Source: Primula veris (taxonomy: Eukaryota; Streptophyta; Magnoliopsida; Ericales; Primulaceae). From it: 64,000 bases of DNA. The notes under the pieces are model-generated. The model saw only the letters and a program-made list of their open reading frames with translations. It had not been told where the DNA came from and searched no databases. Location of the stretch: assembly GCA_963682055.1 (NCBI GenBank), contig OY821742.1, positions 2,565,816 through 2,629,815 on the forward strand, given 5' to 3'. Positions 20,611 to 31,998 of the stretch are shown piece after piece; position 1 is the first letter of the stretch, and every line of letters starts with the position of its first letter. The translations under genes and the position numbers were made by a program.

Positions 20611-23544
20611 TCAAAGGTAGTTGACCAAGGACCTATAGGTTGCACCGGCCTTCCACTCGTAAGGTATCACGTTCCTTGCCACAATAGTCGTGTTAGAGAA
20701 ATCTGATGTTAACCGGATGGAGAGCGGCGGTTTTAATTCACCGCCAGCATCAAGTTTCCATACTGCTCCCCATGATTGTTGCATCCGCCTCCATTGGCCA
20801 TCTTTATGGTTAGTTAAATGTGTTGATGATGATAATGAACGTGTTTCTTTGAGTTCAACACGAGAGAGACCGCCATCTCCCTCTTCAAACTCGACTACCA
20901 TGGCAATGTAGTTGGCGTTTGAGCCCATGTCTACGTGGAAGGCGATGGTCTTACCGAGATAATCACATACAACCCTGTGAAAAAGGCAAATTAAATCATG
21001 TACCATAATGGGGGGGGGGGGGGGGGGGGGTGAATTGAGTCATTTATCTCTTTGTAACATATAATCTGAATTGAAATCATGAGCCAGTGTCATTTTTTTA
21101 CATGATTACTTGAAGAAAGTAAAAGGAAATTCTTAAAATGAAATTACCAAGTTAATTGTCAGACTTACAAAATGATATAAAATTTTAAAAATACGACACA
21201 ACGTACAGAACGTTTCCGATTTCTCTCATCGGCAGATCAAACCATATCGAAGTTAGATTTTTATTCTTTTAAATAAAGGTGATTTGGCTAAAGCAATAAA
21301 GTTGTGTCATTGTATCTGTTTCCCATAGTCTTTGATCATTTCTTTAAGTATATGATTAATTATGTTAAAAAAAGATCGATACATGACAATCTTTCTAAAT
21401 GCTATAGTTTTACTAGCTAGTTGATTGTATATATACTAGCGTCCATATATAATTACCGCGCATAGCGAATTCGTAGGACTCCAGCATCACGAAGGTGCTC
21501 TTCTTGGCCAGGTTTAGCCATGGCGCCGAAAGCAGTGCCACTCAGATCAAAATGTGCCGATTCCATACACAGACCTCCGGGACAAAAATCCGTTGTCACC
21601 ACTCTCACTGCCCTTCCCGAGCACGCCGGATGCTTAGTGCACTTTACCTATTTCTCGTAGAAAGAAAAGAAGAACAAAACAAACATTCATCATGCAAAAA
21701 GAAACAAAACATGCATAGACATAATAAAAGTTAAAATCTATAACTGTTGGGTACTGCAAATTATTGTGGCTGTGCATGAGATGGAATTATTTAATAATCA
21801 ATTTAAACAAAAGTATTATGATGAGTGGAGATACAATATAATGGATATATATTTTTTTTTTTTTTTAGATACGATAAGCGTTTTGCAAATGATGTTCCCA
21901 ATTTTTCAATATTCTCCAGTGATCGGTTAAATTGAACGATGACAATAAAGAATCAATTGCATTTTAATAAATTCAGACTATGTAGTTTATTTATATTTAG
22001 TAGAACTACGTACTAATTGTTTTAAATTTCAATATTTATGAAGATTTTGAGAAAGTATACAATGTTTTTAGATTATATATTATATTTGTAAAAATGAAAC
22101 ATCAAAAAATGTTCTTATCACAACAAATAATACACAAGTAATAGTACCAATGTAATAATTTTACCAAAAAGTCAAAATATGATAATTTATCCTGTGGAGA
22201 TTCGAACCAACAATCAAGCATCACATCAAATGTTCTGGTTTTAACATTGAACCATTATGTTACACTATGCTTTTATTTTCCAGTTTACTTTTATAGTTTG
22301 AAATATTGGAGAACCACTACAAAAAAATACTCAAATAGCGACGGGATTAGTGACGGTATTTTTTGTTACGAGCTTATTAGAGACGGTTTTTGTGACGGAT
22401 TTGTGACAGTTTAGTCAATTTGCGATAATTTTTGAAATTAGTGACAGTCTGATGACAATTGGAGTAATAAAGTAGTACTTTGTAACAAGCTCCACATTCC
22501 TTGCCAGATTTATAAAGAGAAGGGCCAACTGCAGCAATAAGAGATGAAAATGGAGCTGTTGATATTGTATCCCCATAACCACAAGCTCCTCCTGTTATTC
22601 ATAAATATAATACATTTATCTTTTTTAATGCATTTTTCAATTAAATAAATTTTCAGGTAATGCTTGAAGCAAATATCTTAACTATATAATGCAGTGTCAT
22701 CTACATACTTATACTTTGTTTTTGTAAAAAAAAGTGTCACCAATTTGTGTTAATATACAGAACACCAAAATCTAACAAATTCAGTGCTTACCATCATTTG
22801 TTAAAATAATTCTTCACCTTTAGGGTTTCTTCTAGTTCTTGTTCTTATTTTTCCAAAGTGAAAATTCATGATCTTTCGATATTAATGTTTTTTTTAAGCT
22901 AATTCATCTTTAGAACTTTCATTAATATTGAAAATTAGAAATGTATACAGTTATCACATGTTTTTGAAGTTGTATTCAATTTTTTTTGACGTGTTAGCTG
23001 CATTTTTTTAGTGCTAATGCCCAAAACATACAATTAACCAAAACACATTATTAAAACATACAAATATATAATTATACATATTTATTAGAATTATATGTTT
23101 TGGAAAGAAAAGTTTTGGTTTTTACTTTTTAGTAATTAGACTTGAAAAGTTGTATGTTTAGATAATGTTTCCATTTTTTTAGCAATAAAATTTACTTTCT
23201 AAAACATAAGGAAACACTTGTTAAGTCAGCTTAACATCTCTACCTGCAAGCCATAAAAATGAAAATAGACCATTTTTTAGTTGGTCAGCCCAATGCAATG
23301 TAAAAAAAATTACTAAAAAAAAAATGAAATTTAAAAGTAGTAACCAAACAATAATTTATTATTTACCACTGCTTCCAGCTCCATTAGGGCTACCATACCA
23401 CGTAGCACCAGCACCTGACCAGTGAATCGCCATTGATGATAAGTTAAGGTGCTTTGGTTTGAAACAAAAAGCCATATTAAATAAGCAACTTATTAACAAT
23501 GCTACTGCTATTAAACTTAAATATGAGTAGCTATAACCTCCCAT
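20611..23544 (-). CDS. Beta-expansin, complete, 4 exons
   Basis: Exons 23367-23544, 22479-22591, 21457-21647 and 20611-20974 join in phase to 281 residues. Order: a hydrophobic signal peptide (about residues 1-27), then a double-psi barrel (GH45-like) domain with [39 protein letters not shown] and [12 protein letters not shown] (HFDL at about 129-132), then a C-terminal CBM63-type domain from VVCDYLGK to NYL. Expansins act in the cell wall, loosening polysaccharide contacts without hydrolysis. YPGKNIAFHV-like and [14 protein letters not shown] motifs place it in the EXPB group. The loop between VELKET and WRRMQQSWG is longer than in most grass EXPBs. Intron 2 holds a CACTA end and intron 3 a 21-base G run. 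The start was chosen at MGGYSY because it gives a clean signal peptide; an upstream in-frame ATG exists at 23634. Confidence 0.93.
21010..21030. repeat. 21-base poly-G run in expansin intron 3
   Basis: On the transcribed strand this is poly-C about 35 nt upstream of the exon 4 acceptor. In the two truncated copies the same place holds GGATGTGTGTG or GGTGTGTG, a TG microsatellite. Either a real slippage product or a sequencing or assembly artefact. Confidence 0.9.
22190..22275 (-). repeat. Possible tRNA-derived SINE fragment in expansin intron 2
   Basis: On the minus strand GGTTCGAATCTCC fits the internal pol III B box, and TAGTGTAACATAATGGTTC about 55 nt upstream is a loose A box. No complete cloverleaf is visible and the anticodon arm is not recognisable. 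Confidence 0.3.
22315..22470 (+). mobile_element. CACTA (En/Spm-type) terminal fragment in expansin intron 2
   Basis: It starts with CACTACAAAAAAATACTC and continues with the subterminal repeats AGCGACGG, AGTGACGG, AGAGACGG and TGTGACGG typical of CACTA ends. No opposite terminus was found before exon 2, whose donor is only a few bases past the recognisable motif-bearing part. It is therefore truncated. Confidence 0.6.
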
Positions 23545-23680
23545 AACTTTATTTTTATTTTTATATCTTCTAGCTAGTAGTGTAGTTATTAATAACTTAG
23601 TTACACAAAACTCACAAATTAAACCCTTGGACAAAATGTACTATAGCTAAAGGTGATATTATTGCAAACGAGAATGGGGT

Positions 23681-23691
23681 GGTATTTATAG
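23681..23691 (-). promoter_or_regulatory. Probable TATA box of the expansin gene
   Basis: The minus strand reads CTATAAATACC about 140 nt upstream of the chosen ATG (23544), the usual plant TATA form, leaving a 5' leader of roughly 110 nt. Confidence 0.55.
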
Positions 23692-25544
23692 ACTTATAAT
23701 AGTTGTTAAGCGACGTTTTTAGCATTGTCAACATATATTAATCGTTAGATTTTAGTATTTTGGATTATTTGTTGCTGGCTTAGATGAATAGTTTAATTTG
23801 TCAATTAATTATATCCTTCCGTATACATTTGATTTCAAAATCATCTTAGTGGTTCAAATATGAATAGTACTATTAGTCTATTAGTTTGAGAAATTATGAA
23901 AACACCAATTAGCATATTTTCCATTATGCAAGATACTTAAGTTATGGATCGATTGATATGATTTGTAGTTTTGTACCATTTAGCATTGGCATTCCATTAT
24001 AGCTAGAACCAATACTGTAACTTTTTAAGATCTAGAACCAGTTTTCTGTGAATATCACTATTTTAAAATATACCTAAATTTGCCACAAAAAAAAAAGAAT
24101 ATACCTAAAGTTGCAAAATTGTTATGGCATGTACATGAGTTGTACTGTTCCTAACCGTAACGTATTATCCGAGTGGATATTTGACATATGTTAATCGTAT
24201 GTTTTGAGCATCGAGACTTCTTTATATAGTTGAAAAGACTAAATCCACTTATTACACTTTCACTCTTAATTAGAGTCATGCCCATGCACGACTGTAGGCA
24301 ATGTTTTGGTAATTGGCAAACTATATAATGAAAATTCTCCAACTAAATTAGGGTCAAATATGGTCACATATATTATGTTTACTAATACTTTATAACCACC
24401 AAGTATGATAATCTGTGTTACTTATTTACTCATTTATATGTATAGCATATGAAAATGCAACTTAATAATCGTCCGTTCATACTAGTAATCCAGTGACCGG
24501 TAGTCCTTTGGATCGATTTTGCTAGTTTGTGAAACCTGTTCCGTGTTTCGTTCTTTGGTTGACAATTTTTAACAAACCTTATACTGTATACATATGATCG
24601 TGTCTGAATCATAAGCCGATATATATTTAATTTTTTAAAATGGTAATTAATTTCCACAAGTTCCATGTCCATCAATTAACAAAAATATCATTAAAATTAA
24701 ACGAAAAGTTGAAGAGTTAATATAGTAGAAATAATCATTGAAATGGCCAAATCGAGCATGCATTATTGTAGTTAGAACTTACAATAAATATTACATATAC
24801 CCTTGATAACTCAAAAAATCCATTTTAACGGTAAAAGAACAACCACTTGAAAAGATAAACTAACTAATTAACAAGCACTCAAGGTTATAAATAAGTAAAG
24901 TAAACAAACATTGTCGGTAGAAGGTTGATTTAGAAACGATAAATCCGAACCAAATATTTTCCTTCTTCGTTTAATAATTCCGTAGAACCTGCCGTCAATG
25001 GCGGTTATTTGTCGTGCCAAATTTCCAAATGATATAAAGTAATTTATTAAATAATATCATTGCCATCAATGAATTGTATCAGATCAAAGAAATTTTGGAA
25101 ATTAATTCATAGTTTATTCTCAACAATGGCTAATGAGCTCTTAGCTAGTCATGCATGAGATTGACGTAAACTATTTATTAATAACGTTTATATAGAATTC
25201 ATGTGGTTGAAAGTTAAATAATGTGGCCTTTATAGTAATGTCCATATAAAGTTATTGTCTTTATACACCGGCATAAACTTCCTTATTTTATAAATCTATC
25301 TGAAAGAGAGATATCAACAACCGAATCTTAATTTCCTTTTAATTTTGTCTTATCCTATTTTTTTTCTGCCAAAATTTGTCACTAACAACCATCTTTATAT
25401 CAGAAGTGGAGCGTTTAATCAAGATGCTGCATAGTACCTTTTTTTTAATTAATGGTGGGAAAACCCTATTTTATTTTTATTGATATTAATATTCGTTACA
25501 TATATAATACCCTTACAATAGTGCATAAGTTAACAATATGCATG
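23692..25544. other. Intergenic, AT-rich, no gene recognised
   Basis: Upstream region of the expansin gene on the minus strand. Short open frames are AT-rich and resemble no family. Confidence 0.6.
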
Positions 25545-25760
25545 GGAAACGGGGTTGTTCGTGTAATTTTATTTACATGAGATCAATCGTACATTCATCA
25601 TCCAATGGTTGACAAGATTACGTATTTATTTATATTTAATTTTTTAAACTTAACTTATTATTTATAAGGACCGATCAGAAATGGAGGGCTCGGATTCTAC
25701 ATAAACATCTCATGTAGAATCCGTGCCCTCCATATGCATATGTTATCCCATCCCCATCTG
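25545..25760. mobile_element. MITE-like element 1 with strong hairpin
   Basis: Left end GGGAAACGGGGTTG and right end (minus strand) GGGGATGGGATAAC bound an AT-rich core. Within it, ATGGAGGGCTCGGATTCTAC pairs with GTAGAATCCGTGCCCTCCAT around a short loop (25680-25735). It is related to the next element. Confidence 0.5.
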
Positions 25761-25799
25761 TATGTGCTTACACTCATCACGATACACGCATAGCTAAAT

Positions 25800-26023
25800 G
25801 AGGACGGGATAACTCATGTAATTTATTTATTTTACATGAAATGCTCATGTACTTAATTTGAACCGTATAACTATTATCCAATTATTGATAAAATTATGTA
25901 TTTATCTTTTAAGTTTAACTTGTTATTTATAAAGACCGTTAGATAAAAAATGGAGAGTTAAGGTTTTATATGAACATCTCATGTAAAAATAAAAATTACA
26001 CAAGCTACCCGTTCCCTCATAAG
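25800..26023. mobile_element. MITE-like element 2, related to element 1
   Basis: The left end GAGGACGGGATAACTCATGT is answered on the minus strand by GAGGGAACGGGTAGC; both are followed by GTAATTT-A/T-rich-ACATGA. The internal sequence (TTATTTATAA(A/G)GACCG, GAACATCTCATGTA) is shared with element 1. Confidence 0.55.
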
Positions 26024-26844
26024 AACTAAGAATTAAGTGATGACAAAAACTTAATCTTCTCTCACATAAATGTATATATATATTTGGTTTTGAAAATGGT
26101 TAATTACACCCACATTTCCATTCTTTGTATAATTAATGAAAACATAAACTCAAATTTAGTGGCGATTAACGGTTACGTTTGAAATTTTTACAAATTTTCT
26201 AGAACTCAATGAAAACTATGTATTTGATAAATTAATTAGTTTAACATAAATAACATTTTTTCTAAAATACCCCATAAAAGAATTTAAATATAACATTAAT
26301 GATCTATTTTGTTAGTTTAAATATCATTTATGAATGTTTGGTTAACTTTTGAGGAAAAAAGTATAAATTTTAAAGTTAAGCGACTTTTTTTGTTACATAT
26401 GTGTGTTTCTCGTGTCTTTTAAACTATTTCCATTGTGCCAGGAGGTGTCGAAGACGTTGTTTGCAGCAGTCAACTAGTCAATAAGTGAACGACACAGGAA
26501 ATGATCGTGTCGACACCTAAAACGGAGTGTGGCACTGGTGCCAAACACGACGGGACAATGACATTTTTGTCTATTTTAAAGTGTGCTTACTACATAGGCC
26601 CTGGATGAGTAAACTGATTTTGTAATTTAATATTTTCTATCCTACTTTTTGTTTGTTATATAGTAAACTAAGTAAATACATATGCAAATTGTTTCAACAT
26701 ATTGAATTTTAACTGTGAATGCTCTTAGCCTGTTTTTGGTATGCAAATGTTTCTTTTAGCAAAACAAACCATATTCCAATGCATAATGTTGGTATGCCAA
26801 ATTGTATTATTAATTTATTATTGACATGCAATTGTTTTTCCCAA
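26024..26844. other. Intergenic, 3' flank of the STP pseudogene
   Basis: No gene recognised. AT-rich sequence with one more GC-balanced stretch near 26440-26580 that I cannot assign. Confidence 0.5.
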
Positions 26845-29381
26845 TCAAGACTCTTGCTCAACAAATCTTTTCCAAACCCAATGTTCTTTCCAAAGTCCAT
26901 CCATTCGCTCAATCGGTACATTCTTCGTCTCGGGCAAGAAGAGATAGACAAACACCGTCATCACCGCTATCCACCCACCGAAAAAGAAGAAAATCGCATA
27001 CTTCAAGCCGCAAAGCATCGCAAGCAATGCTTGAGCCGTAAAAAATAAAAATAAAAAATTGACCGCCACATTGACATTTTGGCTAGCCGATCGTATCTCA
27101 AGCGGAAATATCTCGCATGGAATCAGATATTCCAACGGACCCCACGACACGTTAAACCCCGTGACGTAAACACAAATGAAAAATAGTACCGCTAAAGCAT
27201 AGCCTTTGCTTAAACCTCCATGATCCCCTAGCTGATTTGCCAATATACTCCCGATTATTGTTTGCGAAATTAGCATTTGTATCCCACCAAATATAAGCAA
27301 AGCTCATCGTCCAACTTTGTCGACTACCAAAATCGATACCAAATTTGATCCAATACCCAAAGCCCCGGTCACAACAGTTGATGATAACGACGTGCTTTCA
27401 CCAAGGCCCATGGTTCTAAATAAAACAGGCGCGTATATACCGATCACATTGATCCCCGTCATTTGTTGAAAAAACGATATAGCTATAGAAATAACAAGTT
27501 GAGGCCTATATTTTCGTGCTATAATTTTCTTGAATGGATGTTCTATGGTTTTTGATACCTCATTCGCCGTCATAAGATCATCAAACTCATTATCTACATC
27601 GTCGGTGCCTCTAACACGTTGTAGCATCTTTTTTGCCTTTAAATTGTTGTCGCTTCGTTGAATTAAGCTATTTGGTGTTTCAGGAAGCAAGAGGGAACCA
27701 AGAGATAGAAACAAAGCGGGACATGCGGCTGTGAAAAGAGAGATTCGCCAACCCCAACCGCCTTTTATTTTTTGAGTCCCGAAATTAACAAGGTTTGCGG
27801 ACATTATACCCGTTGTAACACTGACATGGAAGCCGTTAGTAAATGCGCCTCGGTATTTTGTTGGAGCCATTTCTGAAAGGTATAGAGGCACTGATTACAA
27901 ATTAACATGAAACATTACTTTTGGAGTAGAATTTTACCACACCATAAACTTAAAGAATATGCACCAAATTGTGGGGAAAAAGCAGTAGTTTATAAAATAT
28001 TTTTTTGATCTAATTTTCGACCTTGGGGGAGATATGTTGGTTTTGATTACTAATTAAATAGTCCAGTGAAGAATTAGGTGAAACAAAACACAGTAAATTC
28101 ATTGAAAATCCAAATATATCACACAATTTCTAAATAAATGAAAAAAACGTGTATTACGTATATATATTAGTGTCCCACAAACTCCATGATTACTTAATCA
28201 ACTCCAATTAATACACTAATTATGTGACACAAATTCTTTTTATTTAGGTCGCTCGCACTTAATTAAATTTTTATTTCATTGATAAATTGTTTGCCTTTTA
28301 TGCAATTAGGCAAGTCATGAATAGATGCAAGAACAAATAATTACTAGTATATGTTGGATACATATACAAATTGATAATTTGATTCACAATAGTACATTGA
28401 CGGAACCAAAAACTTTAAGTGGGAGGGGCAGAAACTCAAAAATAAAAAAGTTGGGGGTCCTCAAACCCTAATTTCTGAAGATTTTAATTAAAATATCTAG
28501 CCTTTTTTTATATCAAATTTTATTAAAATGAAGGGTGTAACTGTCTCCATTTAGTTCATTCTCTGCACACGTATACTATATAATTGCAATAGAAAAGGGA
28601 ACAAGTCATCTTAAGTATTAACGATATTTTTCTCAAGATGTTACGAAATTGTCATTCTTTGATAATCGAAAAGATTGTCTAAATACCTGATTTACAAAGG
28701 CAACACCAATGCCTGGCAATAAACGGTTAAAGATGAGCATGTATACATTCAGAGCCGCATCACCAAGGGAAGATCCGAAAACAAATGCCGTGCCACCTAT
28801 AAGTATTGATGGTTTGCGCCCAAAGGATTCTGTTACGGAAGACGCAAAAAATGAAGCTATAAACCCGGATATGTAGAGAGACGACGAGAATAAGGTCAAT
28901 AAATGATTGTCGAATTTGCAATAGTTGCTTATGCTCGTGTCTTGTTTCATCTTGGTATACATCTCCGGGAAGAATTTCTTCAGAAACGGTCCCATCGAAG
29001 TGACTTCACCTTCACATATATTATCACATTTATTATGAAAATGTGAGGCATATAAAAGTTGCTATTTAATCAATAAACCTGCCTTAAATCTAAATGACAT
29101 CCATAAACATAGCTACCTTAGTTTAATTTATTTATTTTGCAAAAAGGAGATCGAATTTGGGAAAAAAAATGTTACATTTGTGAGCAGCTTGAAACAAATA
29201 TGTTGATCATTGAAAGGGACTAAAAAGTAGAAATGGCATAAAAAAAAGTACCCGAAACTCCAATATCGTATCCAAACAAAGCTCCTCCAGTTGCAGCAAT
29301 CATACATGACGATACGAGGATCAAAGTTATCTTGCCCTTATTATGCTCTCCGCCTCCGCCAATCGCCATGGATGATGACAT
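26845..29381 (-). pseudogene. Hexose/H+ symporter (STP type), probable pseudogene
   Basis: Three exons are recognisable: 29252-29381, 28687-29009 and 26845-27894, together 500 sense codons, the usual STP size. Family motifs: GGALFGYDIG, TESFGRKPSI, VPLYLSEMAPTKYRG, FFQQMTGINVIG, ASQNVNVAVNFLF, FLPETKNVPIE. Intact STPs import monosaccharides with protons across the plasma membrane through 12 helices. Two lesions are visible. An in-frame TGA at 27304-27306 falls between VVDKVGR and ALLIFGG, where the family has a second Arg (CGA to TGA by one transition). The exon 3 acceptor reads AA instead of AG before TCA GTG CCT, the codons of SVPLYLSEM. Otherwise the frame is open, so inactivation looks recent. 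A read-through or sequencing error at the TGA would not repair the acceptor. Confidence 0.88.
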
Positions 29382-29953
29382 GACTAATGACAAGGTCTTA
29401 CCAGCTTTCTTTTACTAGTCACAACATAAGAATAATGTAAATAGACAAGGCTTCAATGGTATAAAAGGTGAAGAGAAATAGATCAATATCACTCAAGTTA
29501 ATGTGTTTCTTCTTTTAAATGGCTTTAGAATCATGAACCTAATGAAATCTTTTTCCCAAATTAAAGTTAAAGAAGTTATCGTGATAATTGAAAATTATTA
29601 ACAATAGAGTTTATAATTAATCGGAAATTTTGTTTATTGATTCATAATGTGTCAATATATTGAGTACTTTTTTTTTAAGCTCATCAAGAGTACAATGAAG
29701 ATGAATGTGGGGAATATTTCCTTTAACAAATATGCATGGTAGCATATTCCTAATTGAATGTGGACACTATATATTTCCTTAAGAATAATCATGCTAAATT
29801 AAACTTCACAAAACAGTGAAAAAACTCATGATTCTGTATTATTATTACTTCTACATAAGTGAGTTCAAGATGTGTTTTTATTATCTACCAAAGTTAAGTG
29901 AATGATAAGTACACTCAACAAAAAATAAAATGAAGCACATGAAATAGTCAATT

Positions 29954-30130
29954 AAAGCTGACAGTGCATAAACTAACCATTTGGGTCATAAATCATAACC
30001 ATTGGGATGTAAGAACCAACTAATTAACCATTGAAAAATATCAGGCTTTCAAGTGCATAAACTTTTTTTGATATTTTCTGACTGACAAAATAAAAGCATA
30101 AAATCCAAATGCTTAAATGGTAGTGAAACA
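29954..30130 (+). repeat. Direct repeat, left copy
   Basis: From AAAGCTGACAGTGCATAAAC to AATGGTAGTGAAACAG; nearly identical to 30709-30882. The two copies flank about 580 bp of AT-rich DNA. Confidence 0.8.
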
Positions 30131-30708
30131 GAAATGAAACTTGCATCAAAGTTTGAAAAAAATTGTTGGCTTTATTTAGAAATTTTGGAATGAAAATATA
30201 TTAACTCATGATTTGCTTCCTTAATTTTACCTTGATTCATTCGTTGTATTAATGACACTAATAGTTCAAAATATAGCAATTATATTCTAAGTAAAGTGAG
30301 TTGGTTAATGTGGTTAGAGGTGTCAAAAATATCAAATACCCGAAAACCGTACCGTAAATACCCAAAAACCGTAAGAACCGACCCGTCATAGAACCGTTTT
30401 TGGGCCTACCCAACCCGGCCCCGTTGGTTTTTGAGGCGGGTATGGTTCTCAACTCTATACTGCGAACCTGACCCGTAGAACCGACCCGCAAAACATAACC
30501 GCAATATATACTCATATTTTAAAAATATATATACATATTATTATTATGATTACCACATTGTTGATCAATATGAATCAAAAAAATTCATACTCTCTCATTA
30601 CTTTGTTTATTTTTTACAAGTAAGTTAAGAAATAACTTGGAAAAATAAATTTTAAAGCTGAAAAATATTATTTTACTTGGAAAAATATTTTTTACTTTGT
30701 TTAAAGCT

Positions 30709-30882
30709 GAAAGTGCATAAACTAACCATTTGGGTCATAAATCATAGCCATTGGGATATAAGAACCAACTAACCATTGAAAAATATCAGGCTTTCAAGTA
30801 CATAAACTTTTTTTGATATTTTCCGACTGACAAAACACAAAAGCATAAAACCCAAATGCTTAAATGGTAGTGAAGCAGGGAG
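30709..30882 (+). repeat. Direct repeat, right copy
   Basis: From AAAGCTGAAAGTGCATAAAC to AATGGTAGTGAAGCAG. Same orientation as 29954-30130, differing by a few substitutions and small indels. Confidence 0.8.
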
Positions 30883-31998
30883 TCATTAAGTAAGTTCAGC
30901 GACGATCATACGGCAGGGCCGGTTCTCAGAATTTTAAGTCCGGGTGCAAAAATTTTAAAAAGGCCTTTTCTTAACCAATCACCAAGTTTATTTAGAGACG
31001 AAAGAGTTCAAAAAAAGTTGCAATATTAGCACTCTAATTGTTAGTTTAAACTTCAGGCTTTGCAAGGAAAAAGTGAAAAAAATACACATTAATTGACACT
31101 CTTAATTTATTAGCAAACAAATTGATTATTGTACGACTTATTAACTTTATAAATATAAAGGATCGAAACACTATACTTGATCTCTTAAATATTATTAAAA
31201 AGAAACGGTTCCTACAATCAATGTGTCCCAATACAACTAAAATAAAACTAAAATTTCATATTTAATATATATATATATATATAATTAACGAAGAGTATAT
31301 GGGAGTATATAACTACATGTAGAAATTTTAGGTCCCATTTTCCACATGGTACGGTGCACAAGCACTATGTATTATATTCCCTATTTCGTTGATATTTATG
31401 TGTGCATATGTATTAAAATCATGAGCCAAACATGCCTATTGGGGTGTCAAATTTACGTAAACAATTATATTAAGCGAAATAAGAAGAAAAAAAAAGTAAG
31501 ATGTGTCGAATCATCGTTTTATATTATAGTGAAAATACATGATCAAAAATTAAAAAAATCATAATTATAGGAAGTATGGGAGGGTACCTAGCCTCCCTTC
31601 ATTAAAATAATGTTATTTTATAATATTTTAAATTTCGTAATCAATAATCACATAAAGTACAAGCTGTCTTAAATTATTTTATAAAAACCGATGTTTTAAA
31701 AGCCGGGCCAATGTGGAAGTTCAATCTAGACGCCTAATAAATTAGACGATATCAAGCGATTAAGCAGTAATTTAACATAATCTGACCGAATTCGATATAA
31801 GACGACGTATTTCCATATATAATCCGTCTCGTAACTTTTAGAACATATTAAATAAAAACTCTTAAATAAAAAAAACACAAAACTAACTTTAATCTTAAAC
31901 TACTGTTTTTGGCAAAAAGTCATTGAGATGTTTTATTTCTTACTTTAAACCAATAAATTTCCATTTAAAACAAAACAAAAAAAGAAAACCAAAACCCA

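Larger units (their letters stand above)
29382..31998. other. Intergenic between STP pseudogene and ceramide kinase
   Basis: No gene recognised. It contains a pair of direct repeats, a GAACCG-rich low-complexity stretch (about 30320-30500), a CAGGGCCGG motif resembling an hAT end (30914) without a partner, and an (AT)n run near 31262. Confidence 0.6.

Noticed and set aside
26719..27048. Plus-strand ORFs at 26719-27048 and 26826-27041
   Set aside because: Antisense shadows of the STP C-terminal exon.
27304..27306. TGA in the STP gene as a selenocysteine or read-through codon
   Set aside because: Land plants lack selenoproteins, and the separate acceptor loss supports a pseudogene.
30258..30515. 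85-residue minus-strand ORF with a GTVFGYLIFL-like stretch
   Set aside because: It comes from a GAACCG/ACCCGT low-complexity run; similar runs occur at 43800-44450 with other translations.
30914..30950. CAGGGCCGGTTCTCAG as an hAT terminus
   Set aside because: The end motif fits, but no matching opposite end or 8-bp duplication was found within several kb.
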